Positions 1-6,518 of a stretch of DNA of 26,304 bases are shown here, piece by piece (the first letter of the stretch is position 1; each line of letters starts with the position of its first letter). The position numbers and the translations under genes are program-made. This DNA is from an uncultured Lachnospiraceae bacterium (lineage in GTDB: Bacteria > Bacillota > Clostridia > Lachnospirales > Lachnospiraceae): contig CAJUJR010000042.1 in the NCBI GenBank assembly GCA_910586605.1, positions 1-26,304 on the forward strand, given 5' to 3'. A model generated the notes under the pieces. It saw only the letters and a program-made list of their open reading frames with translations. It made no database searches and had not been told where the DNA came from.

Positions 1-96
1 TGCTTATACTTCCTGCATAGAGCGAAGGCTTTGATTGTTCAGCAAGCCCTAATTAACACATAGTTTGACTTGTCTATTTTCCTGATAGCACAGACA

Positions 97-130
97 AACC
101 GTCACTTTTATAGGTGGCGGTTGTTTTTTT
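97..130 (+). terminator. Rho-independent terminator of an upstream gene
   Basis: A 9-bp stem (AACCGTCAC at 97-105 with GTGGCGGTT at 114-122, one G-T wobble) closes an 8-base loop and is followed by seven T residues at 124-130. This is the classic intrinsic terminator form on the + strand. The gene it ends is not visible in the first 96 bases, so it probably lies upstream of the window. Confidence 0.8.
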
Positions 131-150
131 GTATCATAGGATGCTATAAT
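121..150 (+). promoter_or_regulatory. Promoter for the response regulator/kinase/ABC genes
   Basis: A perfect TATAAT at 145-150 is preceded by TG at 142-143, giving an extended -10 (TGCTATAAT). A modest -35 (TTGTTT, 121-126) lies 18 bases upstream, inside the T-tract of the preceding terminator. It stands about 67 bases before the ATG at 217, which fits a vegetative (SigA-type) promoter for this operon. Confidence 0.6.
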
Positions 151-216
151 GTTTCTATTCGCTGTTTGTTTTTAATAGATGCTATTCAAAAATCTATAGG
201 AAAAGAGGGGAATAGA

Positions 217-890
217 ATGCCATATAAAATATTGATGGTTGATGATGATACGGAACTTCTTAAAATGCTGAGAAGTTATTTTGAGATGAAAAATTATGAG
301 GTGATTACAGCAGAAAATGGCATAGAAGGATTACAAAAAATAGAATTAAAGCCGGATATTATCTTGCTAGATGTGAATATGCCGCAGGTAGATGGAATTG
401 AGGTTTGCCGCAGAATCCGGGACAAGGTCGCCTGCCCGGTGCTTTTTTTAACTGCAATGGCAGAGGAGCAGGACTGTGTAAATGGGCTGTTGTCAGGCGC
501 GATGATTATATATTAAAGCCGTTCAGCTTAAAAGAGCTGGAAGCGAGGGTTACAGCGCACCTGAAACGGGAGGAGCGGCACAGGGGCAGGGCAGAGTGCC
601 ATTTCCAGGGTGAGGTTTTGATTGACTATACAGCAAAAACAGTGCAGGTTGGTTCTTGTGAACTGGAGCTGACAAAGCTGGAATATGGGATTATTGAGTT
701 CCTTTCTTTGAATCAGGGGATGGTTTTTGACAAGGAGAGGATTTATGAAAAAGTATGCGGATATGATGCGGAAGGGGACAGCAGGGTGGTGACAGAACTG
801 GTGCACAGAATCAGGAAAAAGTTCCAGGAGCAGACAGAGACAGAATATATTGAAACAGTATGGGGGATGGGATACCGATGGAAAAAATAA
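217..890 (+). pseudogene. OmpR/PhoB-family response regulator, interrupted by a one-base frameshift
   Basis: This is a DNA-binding response regulator of about 224 residues, read in two frames. From ATG 217 (after AGAGGGG at 204-210) the receiver domain shows the acidic pocket MVDDD (residues 7-11), phospho-acceptor Asp52 in LLDVNMP and Thr79. The frame then runs into a stop at 514-516. The +2 frame resumes exactly where needed with DDYILKPF (conserved Lys), followed by a winged-helix Trans_reg_C domain ending in ETVWGMGYRWKK. One base is missing near 499-501: GCG-GAT-GAT would restore the frame. It overlaps the kinase gene downstream, its natural partner. If the shift is real, the product is a receiver without DNA-binding domain. 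A sequencing or assembly error is also possible. The family is certain; whether the gene is dead is not. Confidence 0.85.
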
Positions 891-2059
891 GGAATCTTTC
901 TTTAAGAAAAACATTTGTATTGTATATGGCAGTCAGTTTGATAAGCAGTTTTTTTGTTTCTGCATTTATTGTGAAGGCAGCCGCAAGGGTGCAGGAACAG
1001 ATTTGGTGGAAGTATACGGATGAAGACATTTATTATGGAATGGAAGAATGGGAGATTATGGAATTTGTGGTAAAGGTTCCCAAGCCGGAAGAGGATGAAA
1101 TGAAACGGGCAGATTATTATTTATCTGAAGTTTGTGATTTTTTAGAAACATATACGGTATTGGTTTTATCTATTGCAGGAAGCTGTGCCGCAGTTTTCCT
1201 TTTTTACAGAAATAAGCTAAAAAGGCCGCTTGCGGAGTTAGGGCAGGCATCCCAAAATATTGCGAACAATAACCTTGATTTTCAGGTTTGTTATGAGAAC
1301 CGGGATGAGATGGGGAGGCTGTGCCGGGAGTTTGAGAAGATGCGGGGGCAGCTTGCGGAAAATAACCGGGAATTATGGAGAATGATTGAAGATGAAAAGG
1401 CGCTTAGGGCGGCGATAGCACATGATATCCGTTCTCCGTTGGCTGTGCTCAGGGGATATCAGGAAATGCTGGCTGAATATCTGCCAAATCACGAAATAGA
1501 TACTGACAGGGCTTTGGACATGGTATCGGAAAGCCTGAAACAGATTGGGCGGATAGATGTTTTTACAGAGACTATGCGGAAGATGAGCAGTTTGGAAAAG
1601 AGGGATTTCATAGCAGAAGAAATTTCGGCAGGGCAATTGAAAGCAGATATACAGGCAGAATTGGAGATTTTAGAAAAAAGGCCTGGGAAAAAAATTGTTT
1701 TAAAAATGCCAGTAACAGAGGAGGTGTTCTGTGGGGATAAAGAGATTATTTTAGAGGTTCTGGAGAACCTGCTGGCAAATTCTTTGCGTTATGCAAAAGA
1801 GCAGGTGGAAGTCTATGTAGAAGTTTCAGCCTCTGAATTAAAAATCTGTGTCAGGGATGATGGGGCAGGGTTTCAGGAGAGCGGCGAAAAGATAACAAAA
1901 GCATTTTATCGGAAAAATGTGAAAGACAGCCTGGAACATGCGGGGATGGGGATGTATCTTAGCAGGCTGTATTGCGAAAAGCACAGGGGGAAATTAATCA
2001 TAGAAAATAATGAACAGGCCGGGGCTGTAGTGACAGCGGTATTCCGCCAAATTGTATAA
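878..2059 (+). CDS. Sensor histidine kinase (HAMP, HisKA, HATPase)
   Basis: Membrane histidine kinase of 393 residues, partner of the preceding regulator. ATG 878 is preferred over the in-frame ATG 860 because GGGGGA lies upstream of 878, while 860 has no ribosome site. The start overlaps the regulator's stop by 13 bases. Topology: a hydrophobic segment at about residues 12-36, a short (~55-residue) extracellular loop rich in acidic residues, a second segment at 91-110, then HAMP (~111-160). The catalytic part has H-box AHDIRSPL with phosphorylated His182, N-box around Asn297 (LENLLANSLRYA), DDGAGF (G1) and GMGMYLS (G2). The short sensor loop resembles kinases that detect cell-envelope stress or peptides at the membrane, and the ABC genes downstream support that. 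The ligand is unknown. Confidence 0.93.
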   Translation: MEKIRNLSLRKTFVLYMAVSLISSFFVSAFIVKAAARVQEQIWWKYTDEDIYYGMEEWEIMEFVVKVPKPEEDEMKRADYYLSEVCDFLETYTVLVLSIAGSCAAVFLFYRNKLKRPLAELGQASQNIANNNLDFQVCYENRDEMGRLCREFEKMRGQLAENNRELWRMIEDEKALRAAIAHDIRSPLAVLRGYQEMLAEYLPNHEIDTDRALDMVSESLKQIGRIDVFTETMRKMSSLEKRDFIAEEISAGQLKADIQAELEILEKRPGKKIVLKMPVTEEVFCGDKEIILEVLENLLANSLRYAKEQVEVYVEVSASELKICVRDDGAGFQESGEKITKAFYRKNVKDSLEHAGMGMYLSRLYCEKHRGKLIIENNEQAGAVVTAVFRQIV

Positions 2060-2103
2060 TTTGGTTTTTGTTGATTTTTTATTGTTATTTGCCATTTATA
2101 ATG

Positions 2104-2199
2104 AGGAACTGTTAAGGGATAACTTTTCATTTTGCGCAGAATACAAAGTTAGGAACTGTAATTTGATTAATAGATTACAGCACCTTATTGACAGTTCCT
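2104..2199. repeat. Degenerate AGGAACTGT repeat, relative of the MITE at 9468
   Basis: AGGAACTGT occurs at 2104-2112 and again at 2151-2159, and its reverse complement ACAGTTCCT at 2191-2199. The first copy is followed by TTTTCATTTTGC, as in the better-preserved element at 9468-9625. The second and third copies face each other and enclose an inner CTGTAAT/ATTACAG stem. It fills most of the gap between the kinase and the ABC genes. It looks like a decayed or nested copy of the same small non-coding mobile element. Confidence 0.5.
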
Positions 2200-2228
2200 A
2201 TGGTATCAAGAAGAGGAGGTAAAGCAGA

Positions 2229-3299
2229 ATGGTGCCAATTATAAAGAGGGAAATAATAAATTATTTGAAAAGGCCCCTGTTTTGGCTTGGGATTGCAATT
2301 GTTGTTTTTGGGGTATTCCAGAACGTAAGCCCTTATTTGGAGATACATTTTCTGAAAGAGGGGGAAACAATTGTTAACGATTATCCTGATACAGCCTATA
2401 AGGGGGATGTAGAGGTATATGAAGGATATGTGCCGTCATCAGAGGAGTATATGCGGAAAAGTTGGGAAAAAAGTATCCGGGAAGTGTTGATTTCAGAATT
2501 TCAGATGGATAAAAAAGAGGCAGAAGCTGTTATATCAAAAATGCAGGAAATGGATATAGGACAGGCCGGTGAATATCTTGAAAAAGAATATGGGCTTTAT
2601 GGGACAGTTGATGCCTGGCAGGATGTTTCTTACCATAAGGGGACAAGGGAAGAAATAAATTCTTATATATCAAAAAAGCTGGAAAAGAAGCCGTTTTCTT
2701 ATTATTTTTCCAGAAAATTTGCTGACTTTGCGGGATTGTTTATGGGCTTTTTTGCGGTGGTTATGTTATCTGTGCTGTTTTTGCAGGATACCAGGAAAAA
2801 CACATACGAACTGCTTCATACAAAACCTGTCAGTGCAGGGAAATATGTGGCGGGGAAAATAGCCGGAGGGTTTGCGGTTTGTGCGGCAGTGCTTGTAGCT
2901 ATGGATATCATTTTCTGGCTCTGCTGTTATATGTATACAAGAGGCAGCGGATTTGAAGTAAGGCTGTTTGATTTTGTGGCGGCAACTGCTATGTATATTT
3001 TACCGAATATGTTAATGATTGTAAGCGTATACAGCCTGGTTTCACTGCTGTTTAAAAGCCCGCTCCCTGCAGCGCCGTTTTTAATTCTTTATATAGTATA
3101 TTCTAATATGGGAAGCAAGAATGCAGAGGGGGTGTATGGATATTATGGCAGGCCGCTTGCGATTATGGTGCGGTTTCCCGGCCAGCTTTTTGATACCGCC
3201 CCTCCGCCGCTGGTGCTGCTAAACCAGGGATTTTTGATTTTAGCATCTGCAATTATCATTTTTATCTCAATACAGCTATGGAAAAGGAGGCGGATATAA
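2229..3299 (+). CDS. ABC-2 type transporter membrane protein
   Basis: Polytopic membrane protein of 356 residues. AGGAGGT at 2214-2220 precedes ATG 2229 with ideal spacing. A first membrane segment near residues 18-36 is followed by a large soluble loop (about 37-160, acidic, Lys/Glu-rich). A cluster of hydrophobic segments fills the C-terminal half (around LFMGFFAVVMLSVLFL, AVLVAMDIIFWLCC, MYILPNMLMIVSVYSLV, ILASAIIIFISIQLW), and the protein ends in a basic tail KRRRI. One N-terminal helix, an extracellular loop, then a helix bundle is the ABC-2/BcrB-like pattern. It overlaps the next gene by one base (TAATG), so translation is probably coupled. Together with the next two genes it should form an exporter or resistance transporter. 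Substrate unknown. Confidence 0.8.
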   Translation: MVPIIKREIINYLKRPLFWLGIAIVVFGVFQNVSPYLEIHFLKEGETIVNDYPDTAYKGDVEVYEGYVPSSEEYMRKSWEKSIREVLISEFQMDKKEAEAVISKMQEMDIGQAGEYLEKEYGLYGTVDAWQDVSYHKGTREEINSYISKKLEKKPFSYYFSRKFADFAGLFMGFFAVVMLSVLFLQDTRKNTYELLHTKPVSAGKYVAGKIAGGFAVCAAVLVAMDIIFWLCCYMYTRGSGFEVRLFDFVAATAMYILPNMLMIVSVYSLVSLLFKSPLPAAPFLILYIVYSNMGSKNAEGVYGYYGRPLAIMVRFPGQLFDTAPPPLVLLNQGFLILASAIIIFISIQLWKRRRI

Positions 3300-4012
3300 T
3301 GGCTTCTGAAATAAAAATTTCCCTGCCTTTATATAAAGTTTTTTATGCAGTATTTTTTGTTGTGGTTTTAAGCATAATCAGGGGAGTGACTTATATCAAT
3401 GAGATAGGGATTGCATTAGAACCGCCGATGGCAATGCTGGCTGCGGTATTTTGTGCTGATACATATACGCAGGAGATTACAAGCAATAGGTCAGAGATAC
3501 AGAGGCTGTATCCCATGGTGAAAAGGGTGCGCTCTATCCTGGAAAGATTAGCCGTACAGGGAATTTTCCTGCTGCTTCTTGCAGCGGTGGGGTATGGGCT
3601 CTTTTTTGTTTTTCAGTCCCCGCGGGCATTTTTTTACCGGGCAGGCGGTGCAAAAGCTGAAATACAGGAATTTCTCCTGTATCTTGCAGCAATTATAGTA
3701 ACTATAGGCTTTTTTGGGACTTTATCTAATACGCTGGCTGTTTTTTTCAGTAATGTGTGGATTGGGATTGGTATAAGTCTTGGGATATGGATTGTTTCAA
3801 ATTCCAGCATTGGCGATAAGTATTTTGGAAGCTGGAATTTATTTTCTTATACATTCAGGGATGTGGAAAGCAGCAGTGATTTCTCTTGGCTTCATGGAAA
3901 AGTTGTTTGTATATGTGTTGCTGCAGTCATGTTGGCAGTGCTTCCTAAAATATTGAGGGGCTGCCGTGGGAGCGCTGGCAGGAAAAAGGAGGGGCAAAAG
4001 GATGAGTATTAA
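3299..4012 (+). CDS. Second ABC-2 type transporter membrane protein
   Basis: Membrane protein of 237 residues with about six hydrophobic segments (for example YKVFYAVFFVVVLSII, LAVQGIFLLLLAAVGYGLFFV, LLYLAAIIVTIGFFGTL, VWIGIGISLGIWIV, VVCICVAAVMLAVLPKIL) and a basic, glycine-rich C-terminal tail. ATG 3299 follows AAGGAGG at 3284-3290 and shares its A with the stop of the previous gene. The preceding in-frame start at 3278 has no ribosome site. It lacks the large soluble loop of its neighbour, so the two are probably unlike halves of one permease. The 11-base overlap with the ATPase gene downstream supports a single complex. Confidence 0.75.
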   Translation: MASEIKISLPLYKVFYAVFFVVVLSIIRGVTYINEIGIALEPPMAMLAAVFCADTYTQEITSNRSEIQRLYPMVKRVRSILERLAVQGIFLLLLAAVGYGLFFVFQSPRAFFYRAGGAKAEIQEFLLYLAAIIVTIGFFGTLSNTLAVFFSNVWIGIGISLGIWIVSNSSIGDKYFGSWNLFSYTFRDVESSSDFSWLHGKVVCICVAAVMLAVLPKILRGCRGSAGRKKEGQKDEY

Positions 4013-4877
4013 AATAGAAGATTTAACAGTGGTGTTTAAGAATAGGGTGACGGCAATAAACCATATAAACCTTGAGATTCCCAAAGGGATTTTAGGTCTG
4101 CTTGGGGAAAATGGAGCCGGTAAAACTACGCTGATGAGGGTGCTGACAACAATACTGGAGCCTTCTGATGGTACAGTATCTTTTGAGGGGATGTCTTATA
4201 ATAGTGGAAATTACGCAGAGATACAGGGAAAAATAGGATATCTGCCGCAGGAGATTGAATTATATCCGAATTTGACAGTGCAGGAATGCCTGGAGTATAT
4301 GGGGGATTTGTCTTGTATTCCCAAAAGAACCTGTAAAGGGCGCATCCAATATTATCTGGAACGCACGAATCTGCTGGAGCAGCGCAAAAAGAAAATGAAA
4401 CAGCTGTCTGGCGGCATGAAGCGGAGGGTTGGACTTGTTCAGGCGCTTTTAAATGAACCGGAGTTTTTGGTGATAGATGAACCAACAACAGGTTTAGACC
4501 CGGAAGAACGTATTCGGATAAGGAATTTGCTGGTGGAATTTTCAGAAAACCGTACTGTTTTGTTTTCTACGCATGTAGTAGAGGATTTGATTGCGACCTG
4601 TAACCAAATTGCTGTTATGAAAAAAGGGGAATTCCTTTATTCGGGAAGTATGGAGAAACTGCTGGAACAGGCAAGGGGCCATGTTTGGCTCTGTAAAGCA
4701 GTGGATGAAAAGATGGCAAGAGAACTGGAAAAAAATTACCATGTCTCGTCAAAACAATATGTAAATGGCAGCCTGCAAATCAGGCTGATTAGTAAAATGA
4801 TGCCCCCAATGGAATGTAAACCATGTGAGGCAACGCTTGAGGATGCTTATATTTATATTACAAATTTCTCTGCCTGA
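4002..4877 (+). CDS. ABC transporter ATP-binding protein (BcrA/CcmA type)
   Basis: ATPase subunit of 291 residues energising the two preceding membrane proteins. ATG 4002 follows AAAGGAGGGG (3986-3995). The longer in-frame start at 3966 lies inside the permease gene and is not needed. Walker A is GENGAGKTT (about residues 38-46), the Q-loop is YLPQE, the signature is LSGGMKRR, Walker B with catalytic Glu is FLVIDEPTTGLDP, and the switch His is in STHVVEDL. The last ~80 residues form the accessory C-terminal domain usual in BcrA-like exporters. Regulator, kinase, two permeases and ATPase together suggest a self-regulated efflux or immunity module against a peptide or other envelope-active compound (inference). 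Confidence 0.93.
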   Translation: MSIKIEDLTVVFKNRVTAINHINLEIPKGILGLLGENGAGKTTLMRVLTTILEPSDGTVSFEGMSYNSGNYAEIQGKIGYLPQEIELYPNLTVQECLEYMGDLSCIPKRTCKGRIQYYLERTNLLEQRKKKMKQLSGGMKRRVGLVQALLNEPEFLVIDEPTTGLDPEERIRIRNLLVEFSENRTVLFSTHVVEDLIATCNQIAVMKKGEFLYSGSMEKLLEQARGHVWLCKAVDEKMARELEKNYHVSSKQYVNGSLQIRLISKMMPPMECKPCEATLEDAYIYITNFSA

Positions 4878-4987
4878 ACAAGTATTTTTAACAGCTCCTT
4901 ACTGTGTAAATGGGAAATTAGAGTGTACTTTAAAAAAGTGTAACAGGAAAAATAACTCTTTGGCTAGAAGGAAAAAGGAGGCAGGCC

Positions 4988-5497
4988 ATGATACTTGAAA
5001 CAGAAAGGATGTATCTGCGGGAATTAAAGCAGGAGGATTTTGAATCCTTGTGTAAAATATTGAAGGATGCAGAAGTTATGTATGCGTATGAAGGGGCGTT
5101 TGATGACAGGGAGGTGCAGGAATGGCTGGACAGGCAGATTGCCCGTTACCAAAAGTGGGGATTTGGCTTGTGGGCTGCAGTTCTGAAAGAAACAAATGAT
5201 ATGATTGGACAATGCGGACTGACAATGCAGCCATGGAAAAGCGAAGAGGTTCTCGAAATAGGGTATCTTTTTCAGCGTGCTTTCTGGCATCAGGGATATG
5301 CAGCAGAAGCTGCGGCGGCATGTAAAAAGTATGCGTTCAAAGAGCTTGGCGCAACGGAAGTCTGCTCAATTATCAGGGATACTAATATAGCCTCGCAGAA
5401 GGTGGCTTTGAGGAATGGCATGACTGGCAGGGATATGTGGACAAAGCATTACCGGGGTGTGGATATGCCCCATACTCGGTATGTGGTTTGCAGATAA
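4988..5497 (+). CDS. GNAT-family N-acetyltransferase (RimJ/RimL-like)
   Basis: 169-residue protein beginning MILETERMYLREL, the usual opening of Acetyltransf_3 (RimJ/RimL-like) enzymes that move an acetyl group from acetyl-CoA to an amine. The core strand carries IGQCGL and EIGYLFQRAFWHQGYAAEA; the latter is the acetyl-CoA pyrophosphate-binding loop (Q-x-x-G-Y/A). SIIRDTNIASQKVALRNGM is the typical C-terminal helix ('N..S..V..K.G'). A strong ribosome site (AAAGGAGG) stands before ATG 4988. There is a 110-base gap to the ABC operon, so it may be transcribed separately. The substrate (protein N-terminus, antibiotic or small amine) cannot be told from sequence. Confidence 0.9.
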   Translation: MILETERMYLRELKQEDFESLCKILKDAEVMYAYEGAFDDREVQEWLDRQIARYQKWGFGLWAAVLKETNDMIGQCGLTMQPWKSEEVLEIGYLFQRAFWHQGYAAEAAAACKKYAFKELGATEVCSIIRDTNIASQKVALRNGMTGRDMWTKHYRGVDMPHTRYVVCR

Positions 5498-5507
5498 AGA
5501 TATTACT

Positions 5508-5548
5508 AAGGCGGTTAAATGTCGATGTTTTTACCCGCCTAAATTTTT
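5508..5548 (+). terminator. Probable terminator after the acetyltransferase gene
   Basis: AGGCGG (5509-5514) pairs with CCGCCT (5535-5540), and the stem continues imperfectly inward through TTAAA/TTTTA. It is followed by AAATTTTTAT. It begins 11 bases after the acetyltransferase stop. The T-run is short, so termination may be partial. Confidence 0.5.
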
Positions 5549-5592
5549 ATCTGCTGTGTTGGTCTACGCTCCGCTGCGGTTCGTGTTTAACT

Positions 5593-5609
5593 GATGTCCA
5601 TCGGACATC
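5593..5609. other. Perfect 7-bp hairpin in non-coding DNA
   Basis: GATGTCC-ATC-GGACATC is a perfect 7-bp stem with a 3-base loop and no T-run. It lies in a GC-richer block (about 5550-5625) that differs in texture from its AT-rich flanks. It could be a remnant of a mobile-element end or a structured RNA; nothing decides this. Confidence 0.35.
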
Positions 5610-5682
5610 TAGCACCATCAATTGTTGTAGCTCAATCTTCCGTCTTAGTAGTATGGAAATGTTTGGGTTGGTGGTTGAAAAA

Positions 5683-5727
5683 ATTTGCCCTTGATAGAAC
5701 ACCATAAGGGTAAGAGCAAGGGCAAAT
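5683..5727. terminator. Inverted repeat between convergent genes, possible bidirectional terminator
   Basis: ATTTGCCCTTG (5683-5693) and CAAGGGCAAAT (5717-5727) form a perfect 11-bp stem with a 23-base loop. A-rich sequence precedes it (GAAAAAATTTG), which reads as a T-run on the - strand. It lies about 54 bases past the stop of the collagen-like gene, so it would suit that gene's 3' end as well as any read-through from the + strand. Confidence 0.5.
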
Positions 5728-5780
5728 GGTTGATTTATTATTAACAATTCACTATGATTAGACATAGATAGTATCCATTA

Positions 5781-6374
5781 TTATGCAATCTTCTGCAGCA
5801 GGATGGAGGCATGGTTGACGGCCTGGTTATCAATTCCTGTCCCTGCCAGATAATCTTCAGAAGAGGATTTATTCCGCAGTGTGACGGTTGAGCCTGCGGC
5901 AATTGGCGTAAAGAACATGCCCGTTATTTCTGTACGTTCAGTACTTGCAAGTTCATCGGCATAAGTCCCAAAAAACGATAGCGGGTTTTCCAGGCCGTTA
6001 ATGGCTACTGCATAAGCAATATTGAGCAATTTGGAGGCGGGGCGGATTAGCAGCGAATAGTCTATCCGATAAACGCCGCCTGTATTTACTATAATTTCTG
6101 CTGAGTTTGGGATAAATGAGAAATCCCCGGATTGAAATGAAAGCAGGAAATTAACATCTCCTTCTGGCGGGATCGTCTGGTATCCTCCTTGTATAACAGC
6201 ATTAAAGTATGCTGGTACTATGCCAGGACCCATTGGTCCTTGCGGCCCTGCTTTTCCCTGCGGCCCCATTGTACCTTGCGGCCTGGCTTCCCCCTGCGGC
6301 CCGGCTTCCCCTTGTGGCCCGGTAATTCCATGGCAACAGCAATTGCAGCATAATCTGGTACGCTTATTATTCAT
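5781..6374 (-). CDS. Collagen-like (Gly-X-Y) surface protein with C-terminal globular domain
   Basis: 197-residue protein. The ATG at 6374 is chosen over two upstream in-frame starts (to 6410) because AAAGGA lies 9 bases before it. Layout: short N-terminus with a cysteine cluster (CCNCCC, residues 9-14), about twelve Gly-X-Y triplets (16-51, mostly GPQ and GEA), then a ~145-residue domain rich in beta strands. That layout recalls exosporium collagen-like proteins such as BclA with their C1q/TNF-like heads. One triplet has Arg31 in place of Gly (codon AGG, 6282-6284), so the helix is interrupted. No signal peptide or sorting motif is visible; the Cys cluster may crosslink it to a spore coat or exosporium. 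CATAAAAT upstream (minus strand of 6414-6421) loosely resembles mother-cell sigma -10 sites. The spore role is inferred from family resemblance only. Confidence 0.8.
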   Translation of the reverse strand: MNNKRTRLCCNCCCHGITGPQGEAGPQGEARPQGTMGPQGKAGPQGPMGPGIVPAYFNAVIQGGYQTIPPEGDVNFLLSFQSGDFSFIPNSAEIIVNTGGVYRIDYSLLIRPASKLLNIAYAVAINGLENPLSFFGTYADELASTERTEITGMFFTPIAAGSTVTLRNKSSSEDYLAGTGIDNQAVNHASILLQKIA

Positions 6375-6464
6375 CTTATTTATTCCTTTCGGCATAAAAT
6401 AGTGTTTCATATCATTTTATGTATTACCGCATAGTGTGTGAAATCCACGAATAGGTTAAAAATT

Positions 6465-6518
6465 ATTCCACCTGTGTGATTGGACGCTCCAAGGAGCATC
6501 CGGCCACACAGGTGGAAT
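6465..6518 (-). terminator. Strong terminator after the secreted mosaic protein gene
   Basis: A perfect 14-bp inverted repeat (6465-6478 ATTCCACCTGTGTG with 6505-6518 CACACAGGTGGAAT) surrounds an inner GCTCC-AA-GGAGC hairpin. It starts at the base after the TAA stop (6519-6521) of the minus-strand gene and is followed on that strand by AATTTTTAACC. It separates that gene from the collagen-like gene, which therefore needs its own promoter. Confidence 0.85.

Noticed and set aside
70..216. N-terminal extension of the response regulator from a TTG codon at 70
   Set aside because: It crosses a terminator and the -10 box, has no ribosome site, and the family begins at MPYKILMVDDD (ATG 217 with AGAGGGG).
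490..520. Programmed ribosomal frameshift in the response regulator
   Set aside because: No slippery heptamer or downstream structure was seen, and response regulators are not known to need one; a simple one-base loss explains the break.
5540..5765. Transposase remnant in the non-coding block after the acetyltransferase
   Set aside because: No recognisable transposase motif in any frame; kept only as a structure-rich region.
6220..6402. Plus-strand frame rich in PCGP/PCGL repeats
   Set aside because: It is the antisense image of the collagen GPQ/GEA codons, has no ribosome site and no other family features.
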